A stretch of DNA of 64,000 bases from Alcanivorax hongdengensis A-11-3 (GTDB taxonomy: Bacteria; Pseudomonadota; Gammaproteobacteria; Pseudomonadales; Alcanivoracaceae), in assembly GCF_000300995.1 (NCBI RefSeq), contig NZ_AMRJ01000003.1, positions 1 through 64,000 of the forward strand, given 5' to 3'. Below, piece by piece: positions 48,842 through 60,532 of this stretch. Numbering within the stretch: position 1 is the stretch's first letter; each line of letters opens with the position of its first letter. The notes under the pieces were generated by a model that did not search any database, was not told the origin of the DNA, and saw only the letters and a program-made list of their open reading frames with translations. Made by a program: the position numbers and the translations under genes.

Positions 48842-50176
48842 TTAAGCGATGGCGGCTTCCACCACCTCGGCAAGCTGCTTGCAAAGACGGGCCACCAGGT
48901 CCGCATCGCGACCTTCTACCATCACCCGCACCAGCGGCTCGGTACCGGAGGGGCGCAGCAGGATACGGCCATTGCCGGCCAGTTCCTGTTCAACCCGGGC
49001 CATGGCATCCTTGACCTGCTCAGCCTCGGCAAAGGCATCCCGGTTGGCGCCCCGCACATTGATCATGGTCTGGGGCAGTTTTTCCATGCCGGCCACGGCG
49101 TCGGCCAGACTTTCATTGCGACGGAACAGCGCCGCCAGCACTTGCAGGGCGGCAACCGTGCCGTCCCCGGTAGAGGTGGCATCCAGACAAACCAGATGCC
49201 CGGATGACTCCCCACCCAGGGCCCAGCCACGCTGGTCCAGCTGCTCCATCACATAGCGATCGCCGACCTTGGCGCGGACAAATTGCACATCCAGGTCCTG
49301 CAGGGCCAGCTCCAGGCCGAAGTTGGACATCAGGGTGCCCACCACCCCGCCCTGCAACAATCCGCGTTCGAGCCGATCACGGGCAATCACGAACAGCAAC
49401 TGATCGCCATCCACTTCCCGACCGTTTTCATCGACCATCATCAGACGGTCCGCATCACCATCCAGCGCAATGCCCAGATCCGCCTTTTCGGCGACCACGG
49501 CCTGCTGCAACTGAGCCAGGTGGGTGGAACCACAATCACGGTTAATGTTGAAACCGTCCGGCGTATTGGCCAGCGCCACCACATCGGCCCCCAACTCGGA
49601 AAACACATCCGGGGCAATGTGATAGGCGGCACCATTGGCGGTATCTACCACTATCTTCATGCCTTTCAGATCGAGCCCCGGGGCGGTGCTTTTGCAGAAC
49701 TCGATGTAACGCCCACGGGCGTCTTCAATGCGTCGCACCTTGCCGATGCGATCCGGGCTCACCACCGACAGCTCCTGATCCAGCATGGCTTCGATTTCCA
49801 GCTCGATGCTATCGCTCAACTTGCGCCCGTCCGGCCCGAAAAACTTGATGCCGTTATCCATATAGGGATTGTGGGACGCGGAGATGACGATGCCGGCCTG
49901 GGCCGACAAGGTGCGGGTCAGGTAGGCAATGGCCGGGGTCGGCAAAGGCCCCACCAGGCGCACATCGACACCGGCGGCGGAAATGCCGGCCTCCAGTGCG
50001 GATTCGAACATGTAGCCGGAAATCCGGGTGTCCTTGCCGATCAGAATCTTGCTGCCGCCATGGGCCGCCAGCACCTTGCCTGCCGCCCAGCCCAGCTTGA
50101 GCACGAAATCCGGGGTAATGGGAAACTGGCCAACCGTGCCACGCACGCCATCCGTACCGAAATACTTACGCCCCAT
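48842..50176 (-). CDS. glmM: phosphoglucosamine mutase
   Basis: Makes glucosamine-1-phosphate for peptidoglycan and LPS precursors. 444 residues; phosphoserine S101 in [16 protein letters not shown], metal-binding DGDADR, and the C-terminal [12 protein letters not shown] phosphate loop. ATG at 50176 with AAGGAGAG upstream; overlaps the folP stop by 11 bases. Confidence 0.97.
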   Translation of the reverse strand: MGRKYFGTDGVRGTVGQFPITPDFVLKLGWAAGKVLAAHGGSKILIGKDTRISGYMFESALEAGISAAGVDVRLVGPLPTPAIAYLTRTLSAQAGIVISASHNPYMDNGIKFFGPDGRKLSDSIELEIEAMLDQELSVVSPDRIGKVRRIEDARGRYIEFCKSTAPGLDLKGMKIVVDTANGAAYHIAPDVFSELGADVVALANTPDGFNINRDCGSTHLAQLQQAVVAEKADLGIALDGDADRLMMVDENGREVDGDQLLFVIARDRLERGLLQGGVVGTLMSNFGLELALQDLDVQFVRAKVGDRYVMEQLDQRGWALGGESSGHLVCLDATSTGDGTVAALQVLAALFRRNESLADAVAGMEKLPQTMINVRGANRDAFAEAEQVKDAMARVEQELAGNGRILLRPSGTEPLVRVMVEGRDADLVARLCKQLAEVVEAAIA

Positions 50177-51020
50177 GATTCTCTCCTTTCGCATTGCGCA
50201 CCGCCCAGGCGAAGCGCAGGACATCCACTGTTGCCTGCACATCATGAGCACGAACAATCCGTGCGCCCCGCTCGATGCACATTACTGCGGCCGCCAGACT
50301 GGCCGGCAGCCGCTCCTCAACAGGCCTGCCCAGCACCTTGCCGAACAGGGACTTGCGCGATACGCCGATCAGAATCGGCAACGCCAGCGCTTGTAGCGCG
50401 GCCATTTCATTCATCAATGTCAGATTGTGCGCCACGGTCTTGGCAAAGCCAAAACCCGGATCCACCAGCAGCCGATCCCGGCCAATGCCGGCCTCTTCAC
50501 AGGCGGCCACCCGGCCACGCAAAAACGCCACCACCTCGGCAGTGACGTCATCATAATGGGGATCATTCTGCATGGTGCCCGGCTCGCCGAGCATATGCAT
50601 CAGGCAGGCAGGCAGGCCGCTGTCCGCCACCGCCGCCAGGGCGCCGGGGCGACGCAGAGCCCGTACATCATTGATCATGCCGGCACCGGCGGCGGCGCTT
50701 TCACGGATCACCGCAGCAGTGCTGGTATCCACGGACACCAGCGCATCCAGGCGACTGGAGAGGGCCTCGACAATGGGCACCACCCGGTCCAGCTCCTGCT
50801 GCTCACTGACCGGTGCCGCACCGGGGCGGGTGGACTCGCCCCCCACGTCGATGATGGCTGCGCCTTCGGCCAGCATGCGCTCGGCGTGCCGCAGGGCCGC
50901 GTCCCGCTCGTTGAAGCGGCCGCCATCGGAAAAGGAGTCGGGGGTCACATTCAGGATCCCCATAACGACAGGCGCGGACAGGTCCAGTGTCCGCGCCCCA
51001 CAGGCAAGTTGTTCAATCAT
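50166..51020 (-). CDS. folP: dihydropteroate synthase
   Basis: Condenses p-aminobenzoate with the HPPK product (folK at 29102); target of sulfonamides. 284-residue TIM barrel with [26 protein letters not shown] and [12 protein letters not shown] motifs. Three bases after ftsH, followed by glmM. Confidence 0.97.
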   Translation of the reverse strand: MIEQLACGARTLDLSAPVVMGILNVTPDSFSDGGRFNERDAALRHAERMLAEGAAIIDVGGESTRPGAAPVSEQQELDRVVPIVEALSSRLDALVSVDTSTAAVIRESAAAGAGMINDVRALRRPGALAAVADSGLPACLMHMLGEPGTMQNDPHYDDVTAEVVAFLRGRVAACEEAGIGRDRLLVDPGFGFAKTVAHNLTLMNEMAALQALALPILIGVSRKSLFGKVLGRPVEERLPASLAAAVMCIERGARIVRAHDVQATVDVLRFAWAVRNAKGENHGA

Positions 51021-51023
51021 GGA

Positions 51024-52943
51024 TCAATGGGTATTGGCCGGCCCACCGATGGCATCATCGCCCGGTTTCTTGTCACCGCTGGCGGCGGCGGCACCATTGC
51101 CCGGCCCCTGATCACGCCAGTCCTTGGGCGGGCGAGGCTTGTGGCCTGCCATGATGTCGTCGATCTGGTCCGCGTCGATGGTTTCGTACTGCATCAGCGC
51201 ATCCGCCATCAGGTCCAGCTTGTCGCGGTTGTCCTCGAGAATCTGTTTGGCACGACCGTAGCAGCTGTCGATGATGGCCCGCACTTCACGGTCGATCTCT
51301 TCGGCGGTCTGCTCGGACATGGCCTTGCGCTGGGACATCTGTTTGCCCAGGAAGACCTCGCCTTCTTCTTCCTCGTAGGCCAGCGGCCCCATCTTCTCGC
51401 TCAGACCCCACTTGGTGACCATGGCCCGGGCCAGCTTGGTGGCGCGCTCGATGTCATTGGAAGCACCGGTGGTGACCCCGTCAAAACCCAGGGTCATTTC
51501 CTCGGCCAGGCGCCCGCCGTACAGGGAGCAGATGGAAGACTCCAGCGCCCGCTTGGACTGGGAGTACTTGTCCTCTTCCGGCAGGTACATGGTCACACCC
51601 AGGGCACGACCGCGGGGAATGATGCTGACCTTGTAGACCGGGTCATGCTCGGGCACCAGACGGCCGACAATGGCGTGGCCGGCCTCGTGATAGGCGGTGT
51701 TCAACTTCTCTTTCTCGTTCATCACCATGGAGCGGCGTTCGGCGCCCATCAGGATCTTGTCCTTGGCTTTCTCGAACTCCTCCATGGACACCATGCGCTT
51801 GTTGGCACGGGCGGCGAACAGGGCGGCCTCGTTGACCAGATTGGCCAGGTCGGCGCCGGAGAAGCCCGGTGTGCCGCGGGCAATCACGCTGGGATCCACA
51901 TCTTCGGCCACCGGCACCTGACGCATGTGCACCTTGAGCACATGCTCGCGGCCACGGATATCCGGCAGCGGCACCGTTACCTGACGATCAAAACGGCCGG
52001 GACGCAGCAGCGCCGGGTCGAGAACGTCGGGGCGGTTGGTGGCGGCGATAACGATAATGCCTTCGTTGCCGTCAAAGCCGTCCATTTCCACCAGCAGCTG
52101 GTTGAGGGTCTGCTCACGCTCGTCATGGCCGCCACCCAGGCCGGCGCCACGGGAGCGACCCACCGCATCGATCTCGTCGATAAAGATGATGCAGGGAGAA
52201 TGCTTCTTGGCCTGGTCGAACATGTCACGCACCCGGGAGGCGCCGACACCGACGAACATTTCCACGAAATCGGAACCGGAGATGCTGAAGAACGGCACCT
52301 TGGCCTCGCCGGCAATGGCCTTGGCCAGCAGGGTCTTACCGGTACCCGGTGAGCCGACCATCAGCACACCGCGGGGAATCTTGCCGCCCAGGCGCTGGAA
52401 TTTGGCCGGATCACGCAGAAACTCCACCAGCTCCTGCACTTCTTCCTTGGCCTCTTCCACCCCGGCCACATCGGCAAAGGTGGTCTTGATCTGGTCTTCG
52501 CCAAGCAGCTTGGCCTTGGATTTACCAAAGGTCATGGGGCCACTGCCACCGCGACCTCCGCCCTGCATCTGGCGCATGAAGAAAATGAAGATGCCCAGAA
52601 TCAGCAGAATCGGCAGCACTGACAGGAACAGCTGGGTGAGGAAGCTCTGACGCTCCGGCTCCTTGCCGTTCACCTGCACCTTGTTCTGGATCAGGGTCGG
52701 CATCAGGTCCATGTCCAGCACCGGCGGCTTGATGGTCTCGAAGTTACCGCCTTCCTTGAACTTGCCGGAAATGCGGTCTTCACCGATCTTCACCTCTTCC
52801 ACCTTGCCGCTCTCCACCTGGTGGATGAAGGAAGAGTAGCTCAGCGGTTGCTGGGACGGCTGGGTGTTGATGCTGGATGCCACCACGTAGAGAACGCCGG
52901 CAATTACCAGCCACAGCACGATATTCTTGGTCATGTCGTTCAA
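51024..52943 (-). CDS. ftsH: ATP-dependent zinc metalloprotease FtsH
   Basis: Membrane-bound AAA+ protease for quality control and regulated turnover. 639 residues: membrane segments at about 8-26 and 103-123, Walker A GSPGTGKT (197-204), Walker B IIFIDEID, second region of homology, and zinc motif HEAGH near residue 421. The start is TTG at 52943 with GAGGT five bases upstream; ATG at 52934 is less well placed. Gly/Asn-rich C-terminal tail. Confidence 0.96.
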   Translation of the reverse strand: MNDMTKNIVLWLVIAGVLYVVASSINTQPSQQPLSYSSFIHQVESGKVEEVKIGEDRISGKFKEGGNFETIKPPVLDMDLMPTLIQNKVQVNGKEPERQSFLTQLFLSVLPILLILGIFIFFMRQMQGGGRGGSGPMTFGKSKAKLLGEDQIKTTFADVAGVEEAKEEVQELVEFLRDPAKFQRLGGKIPRGVLMVGSPGTGKTLLAKAIAGEAKVPFFSISGSDFVEMFVGVGASRVRDMFDQAKKHSPCIIFIDEIDAVGRSRGAGLGGGHDEREQTLNQLLVEMDGFDGNEGIIVIAATNRPDVLDPALLRPGRFDRQVTVPLPDIRGREHVLKVHMRQVPVAEDVDPSVIARGTPGFSGADLANLVNEAALFAARANKRMVSMEEFEKAKDKILMGAERRSMVMNEKEKLNTAYHEAGHAIVGRLVPEHDPVYKVSIIPRGRALGVTMYLPEEDKYSQSKRALESSICSLYGGRLAEEMTLGFDGVTTGASNDIERATKLARAMVTKWGLSEKMGPLAYEEEEGEVFLGKQMSQRKAMSEQTAEEIDREVRAIIDSCYGRAKQILEDNRDKLDLMADALMQYETIDADQIDDIMAGHKPRPPKDWRDQGPGNGAAAASGDKKPGDDAIGGPANTH

Positions 52944-53066
52944 GGGAGACCTCGATCCATTCCTGGCGCTAGCACGCGCACTTGCGAACTTACACCTTAC
53001 ACCATTTGACAGGGCCGGGATAATGCCAGATCGGACACGAAACCGCCCATTTTACGGCTTTTCACC

Positions 53067-53693
53067 CTACTTCAGGCCAGTCGCCAACTGATAAACCTCC
53101 GTGGATCGCGCCCGGCTTGCCGCCGGCTTGCGGCTGACAACCCGCCTGAAACGATCCTGCAGGGTCTTGCGATAGGCATCGAAGCCTTCGCCCTGAAACA
53201 CCTTGACCAGAAAGTGGCCATCCGGTTCCAGTACCCGCTCAGCCATATCCAGCGCCAGTTCCGCCAGGTACATGGCCCGCGGCAGATCCACGGCATTATT
53301 ACCACTCATATTGGGGGCCATGTCCGACATTACAAGGTCCACCCTGCGATCGCCCAGGGCCGCCAGTATCTGCTCGTAAACCGCGTCTTCCCGGAAATCG
53401 CCCAGGATGAAGGTCACATCGGGCAGCGCGTCCATGGCCAGAATATCGCTGGCCACGACAGTGCCCCGTGAACCCACCAGCTGGCCGGCCACCTGGGACC
53501 AGCCCCCGGGGGCCGCGCCCAGGTCCAGCACCGACATGCCCGGGCGCAACAGCTTGTCCTTCTCGTGCATCTCCAGCAGCTTGTAGCTGGCCCGCGAGCG
53601 GTACCCCTCGGCCTGGGCCTTCGCCACCCATGGGTCATTGAAATGCTCCTTGAGCCAGGCCTTGCTGCTCTTGGAACGGCTGGATTTGGCCAT
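53067..53693 (-). CDS. rlmE: 23S rRNA (U2552) 2'-O-methyltransferase RlmE/FtsJ
   Basis: Methylates U2552 in the A loop of 23S rRNA. 208 residues; SAM motif [15 protein letters not shown], the K-D-K-E catalytic set within [21 protein letters not shown] and [13 protein letters not shown] at 53693 has AGGAGA upstream. Divergent from yhbY, as in E. coli, and upstream of ftsH. Confidence 0.96.
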   Translation of the reverse strand: MAKSSRSKSSKAWLKEHFNDPWVAKAQAEGYRSRASYKLLEMHEKDKLLRPGMSVLDLGAAPGGWSQVAGQLVGSRGTVVASDILAMDALPDVTFILGDFREDAVYEQILAALGDRRVDLVMSDMAPNMSGNNAVDLPRAMYLAELALDMAERVLEPDGHFLVKVFQGEGFDAYRKTLQDRFRRVVSRKPAASRARSTEVYQLATGLK

Positions 53694-53911
53694 AAAACGA
53701 ATCTCCTGCCTTTCGTGGGGCGGAAATCGGCAAATGCCGATCTGCGCCAATCCTGTCTGCGCAAACACCGTGGCGGAGATGGGCTGGCGCCCATTTCCGC
53801 CCAACGGGAACACACAGTGAAGCGGTGCGCGTTTCCCGACCGGCACCGCCTCTACACGCTCAGTGTTGTTACTGTAGAATAGCGCCCAAATCACATCCGG
53901 AGCTTAACCCC

Positions 53912-54226
53912 GTGCCGTTATCCAACCAGGACATCAAACGCCTGCGCCGCATTGGCCATCACCTCAAAGCCATCCTGATTTTCGGCGACAAGGGTCTCAC
54001 CGACAATTTTGTCGAGGAGCTGAACCTGCGCCTGGAGGATCACGAGCTGATCAAGGTGAAGGTCAACGCGGAAACCCGTGACGACCGGGCCGACATTGTC
54101 ACCGCCCTGTGCCAGAAGAGTGGCGCCGAGCTGATACAGCGTATCGGCAATATCGCCCTGCTCTACCGGGCCGCGCAGAAACCCAACCCGAAACTGTCCA
54201 ATATCCTGCGTTACCAGGACGCCTGA
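53912..54226 (+). CDS. yhbY: ribosome assembly RNA-binding protein YhbY
   Basis: CRS1-YhbY domain protein (104 aa) associated with pre-50S subunits. The RNA-binding GxxG loop appears as FGDKGLT. The start is GTG at 53912 with CGGAG upstream; the frame is open earlier but not with family-like sequence. A TAGAAT -10-like hexamer lies about 35 bases upstream. Ends in a shared terminator with greA. Confidence 0.93.
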   Translation: MPLSNQDIKRLRRIGHHLKAILIFGDKGLTDNFVEELNLRLEDHELIKVKVNAETRDDRADIVTALCQKSGAELIQRIGNIALLYRAAQKPNPKLSNILRYQDA

Positions 54227-54245
54227 GCGCCACCGGCCAGCCCAT

Positions 54246-54276
54246 AAAAAAGGCGACGGTTAACGTCGCCTTTTTT
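54246..54276. terminator. bidirectional terminator between yhbY and greA
   Basis: A6, stem GGCGACG / CGTCGCC with loop GTTAA, then T6. Works for both convergent genes. Confidence 0.93.
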
Positions 54277-54303
54277 GTCTCAAGCACGGCGCACCGACGC
54301 CGG

Positions 54304-54780
54304 TCAGATGTGCTCGACCTTGTCGACCTCGTACTCGCGGGTACCGCCGGGGGTGTCGATCTGCACCACATCCCCTTCTTCACGGCCGATCAGGCCACGG
54401 GCAATGGGTGAGTTGACGCTCAGCTTGCCCTGCTTGATGTTGGCCTCGTCGTCGCCGACGATCTGGTAGACCTTCTCTTCGTCGGTATCCACATCAATGA
54501 TGGTCACGGTGGTGCCGAAGATCACCTTGCCGGTGTTCTCGATCTGAGTGATATCAATGATCTGGGCGGCGCCCAGCTTGGCCTCGATTTCGTTGATGCG
54601 GCCTTCGCAGAAGCCCTGCTGCTCACGGGCGGCGTGGTACTCGGCGTTCTCTTTGAGGTCGCCGTGCTCACGGGCGTCGGCAATGGCTGCGGAGATACGC
54701 GGACGGTCTTCCCGTTTGAGCTTGTCCAGCTCCTCGCGCAGGGCCTGGGCACCAGCGGCGGTCATGGGTACACGTTGCAT
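54304..54780 (-). CDS. greA: transcription elongation factor GreA
   Basis: Stimulates RNA cleavage by backtracked polymerase. 158 residues: N-terminal coiled coil with the acidic tip ([23 protein letters not shown] cited in parts: [14 protein letters not shown]) and C-terminal FKBP-like domain ending in [14 protein letters not shown]. 68 bases downstream of carB. Confidence 0.97.
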   Translation of the reverse strand: MQRVPMTAAGAQALREELDKLKREDRPRISAAIADAREHGDLKENAEYHAAREQQGFCEGRINEIEAKLGAAQIIDITQIENTGKVIFGTTVTIIDVDTDEEKVYQIVGDDEANIKQGKLSVNSPIARGLIGREEGDVVQIDTPGGTREYEVDKVEHI

Positions 54781-54848
54781 AGTGTTTTAACCTCGTAGCA
54801 AAAGGAAATCGCCCGGAGCACCCGGCTCCGGGCACTCCGCGACGTGTG

Positions 54849-57800
54849 TTATTGCATTTCGGCGTGCAGGTCCTGCAGGCGACGCACCACCGGCTCACCA
54901 CTGATACCCAGCGCCTGGCAGACGGCATGGGCGGCGGTAATGGTGGTGGTGTAGAACACCTTGTGCTGCAGGGCCGAGCGGCGAATGGTGAAAGAATCAC
55001 GGATCGCCTGTTTGCCTTCGGTGGTGTTCACGATCAGGGCCACCTCGTCGTTCTTGATCATATCGACGATATGCGGGCGCCCTTCCAGTACCTTGTTCAC
55101 CACTTTCACATCCAGACCGGCGGCAGCGATCACTTTCGCGGTACCCTGGGTGGCCACCAGATTGAAGCCACGCTCGATCAGCATGCGCGCCACATCCACG
55201 GCGGCCGGCTTGTCCACCTCACGCACGGAGATAAAGGCGGTACCCTTGGCCGGCAGTTTCTCGCCGGCGCCCAGCGACGCCTTGCCGAAGGCTTCGGCGA
55301 AGGTGGCACCTACGCCCATCACCTCACCGGTGGACTTCATTTCCGGGCCCAGGATGGGGTCCACTTTCGGGAACTTGGCGAACGGGAACACCGCTTCCTT
55401 GACGAAATAGTGCTGCGGCTTGATCTCCTGGGTAAAGCCCTGCTCCTTGAGGCTGGTGCCGGCCATGCAGCGGGCCGCCACCTTCGCCAGGGAGGTGCCG
55501 ATGCACTTGGACACATAGGGCACGGTCCGCGAGGCACGGGGGTTCACTTCCAGCACGTACACCTCGCCGCTCTTGACCGCGAACTGCACATTCATCAGCC
55601 CCACCACGCCCAGCTCCAGGGCCATGTCGGCGGCCTGCTGGCGCATCACGTCCTGCACCTCTTCGCTGAGCGAGTACGGCGGCAGGGAGCAGGCGGAGTC
55701 ACCGGAGTGCACGCCGGCCTGTTCGATGTGCTGCATGATGCCGCCGATCACCACGTCGGTGCCATCACAGACGGCATCCACGTCCACCTCGATGGCGTCA
55801 TCCAGGAAGCGGTCCAGCAGCACCGGAGAATCGTTGGACACGGACACCGCGTTGTTCATGTAGTTACGCAGTTCCGCCTCGTTGTAGACGATCTCCATGG
55901 CACGGCCACCCAACACGTAGGAGGGGCGTACCACCAGCGGGTAACCGATCTCTTCCGCCAGGCGCACACCGTCTTCCAGGGAGCGGGCGGTGCGGTTGGG
56001 CGGCTGCTTGAGGCCGAGCTTGTTGACCATCTGCTGGAAGCGCTCACGGTCTTCCGCCTCGTCGATGGCATCCGGGCTGGTGCCGATAATCGGCACGCCG
56101 GCGGCCTGCAGGGCACGGGCCAGTTTCAGCGGCGTCTGCCCACCGTACTGGACAATCACGCCCTTGGGTTTTTCCTTGGCGACGATGGACAGCACGTCTT
56201 CCAGGGTTACCGGCTCGAAGAACAGTCGGTCGGAGGTGTCGTAATCGGTGGATACGGTCTCCGGGTTACAGTTGACCATGATGGTCTCGTAACCGTCTTC
56301 CTTCATGGCGAAGGCGGCGTGCACACAGCAGTAATCGAACTCGATGCCCTGACCAATGCGGTTGGGGCCACCGCCGATCACCATGATCTTGTCACGGTCG
56401 GACGGGTTGGCCTCGCACTCCTCATCATAGCTGGAGTACATGTAGGCGGTATCGGTGGCGAATTCCGCGGCACAGGTATCCACGCGCTTGTAGATGGGCA
56501 TCACGCCCAGCTCTTCGCGCTTGCCACGCACATCGGATTCCTTGACGCCCAGCAACAGGGCCAGGCGCGCATCGGAGAAGCCCTTGCGCTTGAGCGCATA
56601 GAGGCTGTCGCGGGTCAGGTCACTGAAGGTGCTCTCCGCCACTTGCTGCTCGGTGCGAATCAGGTCCTCGATCTGCACCAGGAACCAGTGGTCGATCTTG
56701 GTGATGTTGAACACCTCGTCCACGGTCATGCCGACGCGGAAGGCATCGCCAACCACCCAGATACGCTCGGGGCCCGGCGTGGCCAGCATCTGGGCCACCT
56801 GCTCGCGGGCATCCGGGGCGCTCGGGTCGACCTTGGGATCGAAACCGATGGACTCGGTCTCCAGGCCGCGCAGGGCTTTCTGCATGGATTCCTGGAAGTT
56901 GCGGCCAATGGCCATCACCTCGCCCACGGACTTCATCTGGGTAGTCAGTACCGGGTCCGCCTCAACGAATTTCTCGAAGTTGAAGCGCGGAATCTTGGTG
57001 ACCACGTAATCGATGGACGGCTCGAAGGAGGCCGGGGTCTTGCCGCCGGTGATCTCGTTCTGCAGTTCATCCAGGGTATAGCCCACCGCCAGCTTGGCAG
57101 CCACCTTGGCAATCGGGAAGCCGGTGGCCTTGGAGGCCAGCGCCGAGGAACGGCTCACCCGCGGGTTCATCTCGATCACCACCATGCGGCCGTTGTCCGG
57201 GTTGAGACCGAACTGCACATTGGAACCGCCGGTTTCCACACCGATCTCGCGCAATACCGCCAGGGAGGCGTCGCGCATGATCTGGAATTCCTTGTCGGTG
57301 AGCGTCTGGGCCGGCGCCACGGTGATGGAGTCACCGGTGTGCACCCCCATGGGATCGAAGTTCTCGATGGAACAGACGATGATGCAGTTGTCCTTTTTGT
57401 CGCGGACCACTTCCATCTCGTACTCTTTCCAGCCCAGCAGGGACTCGTCGATCAACAGCTCGTTGGTGGGCGACAGGTCCAGACCGCGCTGGCAGATTTC
57501 CTCGAACTCTTCACGGTTGTACGCCACCCCGCCGCCGGAGCCGCCCATGGTGAAGCTGGGGCGGATGATGCAGGGAAAGCCCAGCTCTTCCAGCGCCGCA
57601 TTGGCCTCTTCCATGTTGTGGGCAATGGCCGAACGCGGGCACTCCAGACCGATGGCCTTCATCGCCTGGTCGAAACGGGAGCGATCCTCGGCCTTGTCGA
57701 TGGCATCTTCGGTGGCACCGATCATTTCCACACCGAATTTTTCCAGCACACCGTTGTGATCCAGATCCAGCGCGCAGTTCAGCGCGGTCTGGCCACCCAT

Positions 57801-58067
57801 GGTGGGCAGCAGCGCATCCGGGCGCTCCTTCTCGATGATCTTGGCCACGGTTTCCCAGGTGATCGGCTCGATGTAGGTGGCATCGGCCATGGCCGGGTCG
57901 GTCATGATGGTGGCCGGGTTGGAGTTCACCAGGATCACCCGGAACCCCTCTTCGCGCAGGGCCTTGCAGGCCTGGGCACCGGAGTAGTCAAACTCACAGG
58001 CCTGGCCGATCACGATCGGGCCAGCACCAATGATGAGAATGCTTTTGATGTCGGTTCTTTTAGGCAT
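54849..58067 (-). CDS. carB: carbamoyl-phosphate synthase large subunit
   Basis: Synthesises carbamoyl phosphate for arginine and pyrimidines together with CarA. 1072 residues: two homologous ATP-grasp halves (each with a [10 protein letters not shown] / [10 protein letters not shown] phosphate loop and NPRASRT / NPRVSRS), an oligomerisation domain and a C-terminal MGS-like regulatory domain. Complete. 158 bases separate it from carA, a gap that contains GACGTC-type repeats and a GGCAGC hairpin. Confidence 0.97.
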   Translation of the reverse strand: MPKRTDIKSILIIGAGPIVIGQACEFDYSGAQACKALREEGFRVILVNSNPATIMTDPAMADATYIEPITWETVAKIIEKERPDALLPTMGGQTALNCALDLDHNGVLEKFGVEMIGATEDAIDKAEDRSRFDQAMKAIGLECPRSAIAHNMEEANAALEELGFPCIIRPSFTMGGSGGGVAYNREEFEEICQRGLDLSPTNELLIDESLLGWKEYEMEVVRDKKDNCIIVCSIENFDPMGVHTGDSITVAPAQTLTDKEFQIMRDASLAVLREIGVETGGSNVQFGLNPDNGRMVVIEMNPRVSRSSALASKATGFPIAKVAAKLAVGYTLDELQNEITGGKTPASFEPSIDYVVTKIPRFNFEKFVEADPVLTTQMKSVGEVMAIGRNFQESMQKALRGLETESIGFDPKVDPSAPDAREQVAQMLATPGPERIWVVGDAFRVGMTVDEVFNITKIDHWFLVQIEDLIRTEQQVAESTFSDLTRDSLYALKRKGFSDARLALLLGVKESDVRGKREELGVMPIYKRVDTCAAEFATDTAYMYSSYDEECEANPSDRDKIMVIGGGPNRIGQGIEFDYCCVHAAFAMKEDGYETIMVNCNPETVSTDYDTSDRLFFEPVTLEDVLSIVAKEKPKGVIVQYGGQTPLKLARALQAAGVPIIGTSPDAIDEAEDRERFQQMVNKLGLKQPPNRTARSLEDGVRLAEEIGYPLVVRPSYVLGGRAMEIVYNEAELRNYMNNAVSVSNDSPVLLDRFLDDAIEVDVDAVCDGTDVVIGGIMQHIEQAGVHSGDSACSLPPYSLSEEVQDVMRQQAADMALELGVVGLMNVQFAVKSGEVYVLEVNPRASRTVPYVSKCIGTSLAKVAARCMAGTSLKEQGFTQEIKPQHYFVKEAVFPFAKFPKVDPILGPEMKSTGEVMGVGATFAEAFGKASLGAGEKLPAKGTAFISVREVDKPAAVDVARMLIERGFNLVATQGTAKVIAAAGLDVKVVNKVLEGRPHIVDMIKNDEVALIVNTTEGKQAIRDSFTIRRSALQHKVFYTTTITAAHAVCQALGISGEPVVRRLQDLHAEMQ

Positions 58068-58106
58068 GTCTGAGTAACCGTCCAGATTAGCGCTTCGTAT
58101 CTATGA

Positions 58107-58211
58107 GTCGGACGTCAGAGGTCTGACGTCGGACGCTGAGTGGCAGCACAGCTGCCCATTTTCCTGTCTGTCTTTTGGCGTCAGACGCCCGACTTCCGAC
58201 GTCCGACTGAC
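58107..58211. repeat. GACGTC-rich palindromic repeat in the carA-carB gap
   Basis: GACGTCAGA-GG-TCTGACGTC (58111-58130) is a perfect 9-bp inverted repeat; a related stretch with GGCGTCAGACGCCCGAC and CCGACGTCCGAC occupies 58177-58209. A hairpin GGCAGC-ACA-GCTGCC (58142-58156) lies between. Related units occur at 63071-63098 and, weakly, near 9596-9622. Confidence 0.7.
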
Positions 58212-58225
58212 CTGCTGTCAGACGC

Positions 58226-59350
58226 CTATTTGGCTTCCATCAGCTCGATGAAGTGATCAAACAGCGGCGCGCAGTCATGCGGCCCCGGGCTCGCTTCCGG
58301 GTGACCCTGGAAGCTGAACGCCGGCACATCAGTGCGATGGATCCCCTGCAGGGTGCCGTCGAACAGGGACACATGGGTGACCTTGAGGTTGTCCGGCAGG
58401 TTATCCATGTCCACCGCGAAACCGTGGTTCTGGCTGGTGATCATCACCGTGTCGTTTTCCAGGGTCTTCACCGGGTGGTTGGCGCCATGGTGGCCGGTGG
58501 CCATCTTCATGGTCTTCGCCCCGCTGGCCAGGGCCAGCAGCTGGTGCCCCAGGCAGATGCCGAACACCGGCTTGCCGGTGGCAACGATTTCCTGGATGGC
58601 CTCGATGGCATAGTCACAGGGCTCCGGGTCACCGGGGCCGTTGGACAGGAAGATGCCATCCGGATTCATGGCCAGCACGTCCGCCGCCGGGGTCTGGGCC
58701 GGCACCACGGTGAGCTTGCAACCGCGCTCGGCCAGCATGCGCAGGATGTTGCGCTTGACGCCGTAGTCGTAGGCCACCACATGGAAACGGGCCTCGGTCT
58801 GCTCGGTGTGCCCCTGCTCCAGGTCCCAGGTGGACTCGGTCCAGGTATAGGACTCGCTGACCGTGACTTCCCTGGCCAGGTCCATGCCTTTCAGGCCCGG
58901 GAAGCCCTTGGCCGCGGCCAGGGCTTTCGCCTCATCCAGGTCGTCCCCGGCCAGGATGCAACCATTCTGGGCACCCTTGTCACGCAGGATGCGGGTCAGG
59001 CGGCGGGTGTCGATATCGGCGATGGCGACAATATTGTTGTCACGCAGGTAATCCGGCAGGGACTGCTGGCTACGCCAGTTGCTGACCGTCATGGCCAGGT
59101 CCCGAATCACCAGGCCGGACGCCCAGATGCGGGCAGACTCTTCGTCTTCCGGCGTCACACCGGTATTGCCGATATGGGGATAGGTCAGGGTTACAATCTG
59201 TTTGGCGTAGGAGGGATCCGTGAGGATTTCCTGATAGCCGGTCATGGCGGTGTTGAACACCACTTCACCCACGGTCTGACCCGTGGCACCGATAGCAACA
59301 CCCCGAAAGATGCTTCCGTCTTCAAGAGCGAGAATGGCGGGAACCGTCAA
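58226..59350 (-). CDS. carA: carbamoyl-phosphate synthase small subunit
   Basis: Glutaminase subunit that feeds ammonia to CarB. 374 residues with class I amidotransferase motifs: catalytic Cys in [10 protein letters not shown] and the late [10 protein letters not shown]. The start is TTG at 59350, preceded by GGAGG at five bases, and begins [16 protein letters not shown] as in relatives. The frame stays open for 41 more codons upstream, through the terminator hairpin, but without family similarity. Confidence 0.95.
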   Translation of the reverse strand: MTVPAILALEDGSIFRGVAIGATGQTVGEVVFNTAMTGYQEILTDPSYAKQIVTLTYPHIGNTGVTPEDEESARIWASGLVIRDLAMTVSNWRSQQSLPDYLRDNNIVAIADIDTRRLTRILRDKGAQNGCILAGDDLDEAKALAAAKGFPGLKGMDLAREVTVSESYTWTESTWDLEQGHTEQTEARFHVVAYDYGVKRNILRMLAERGCKLTVVPAQTPAADVLAMNPDGIFLSNGPGDPEPCDYAIEAIQEIVATGKPVFGICLGHQLLALASGAKTMKMATGHHGANHPVKTLENDTVMITSQNHGFAVDMDNLPDNLKVTHVSLFDGTLQGIHRTDVPAFSFQGHPEASPGPHDCAPLFDHFIELMEAK

Positions 59351-59426
59351 CGCAACCTCCAGGCTGATAGGATACAAGGGAGATCTGCGGCGGGGCACCT
59401 GCAACCGGATACTGCTGGCCGGTCGC

Positions 59427-59462
59427 AAAAAAGCGAGATGGATTGCTCCACCTCGCTTTTTT
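59427..59462 (-). terminator. intrinsic terminator in the carA leader (likely attenuator)
   Basis: Stem AGCGAGGTGG / CCATCTCGCT (one G-T pair) flanked by A and T6 on the minus strand. It lies 77 bases before the carA start and downstream of the carA promoter at 59512-59540, so carAB transcription must pass it. This fits attenuation by pyrimidines or another signal; it could alternatively stop readthrough from dapB. Confidence 0.8.
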
Positions 59463-59511
59463 GTGAAATTCATCGCTATGCGCCCCGCACACCCATCACG
59501 GGCTGCGCGTT

Positions 59512-59540
59512 ATTTTAGGGCTTCGGGAAACAAATGTCAC
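59512..59540 (-). promoter_or_regulatory. carAB promoter
   Basis: GTGACA (59535-59540), 17-base spacer, TAAAAT (59512-59517) on the minus strand; each hexamer matches the sigma70 consensus at five of six positions. Start near 59505, giving a leader of about 155 bases. A small frame, MGVRGA, lies in the early leader but has no good ribosome site. Confidence 0.75.
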
Positions 59541-59597
59541 CCTCGTTGGTCGGGCGCGGCGATTAAACGGGAGCCCGCCTGCTGCCAACCACCACCA

Positions 59598-59626
59598 ATC
59601 GCTTGCAGGCAAGCTCCTGCAACAGC
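59598..59626. repeat. single REP unit upstream of carA
   Basis: On the minus strand CTGTTGCAGGAGCTTGCCTG then CAAGCGATT: same type as the pair at 12381-12545. It lies 22 bases after the dapB stop, in the 297-base dapB-carA gap. Confidence 0.65.
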
Positions 59627-59647
59627 CATTTTATCAGACTTGGGCGC

Positions 59648-60532
<885 letters not shown>

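Noticed and set aside
59351..59473. N-terminal extension of CarA starting at the ATG at 59473
   Set aside because: No ribosome site, no family similarity, and it runs through the terminator hairpin; the TTG at 59350 has GGAGG and gives the normal CarA start. The open leader is kept only as a finding.
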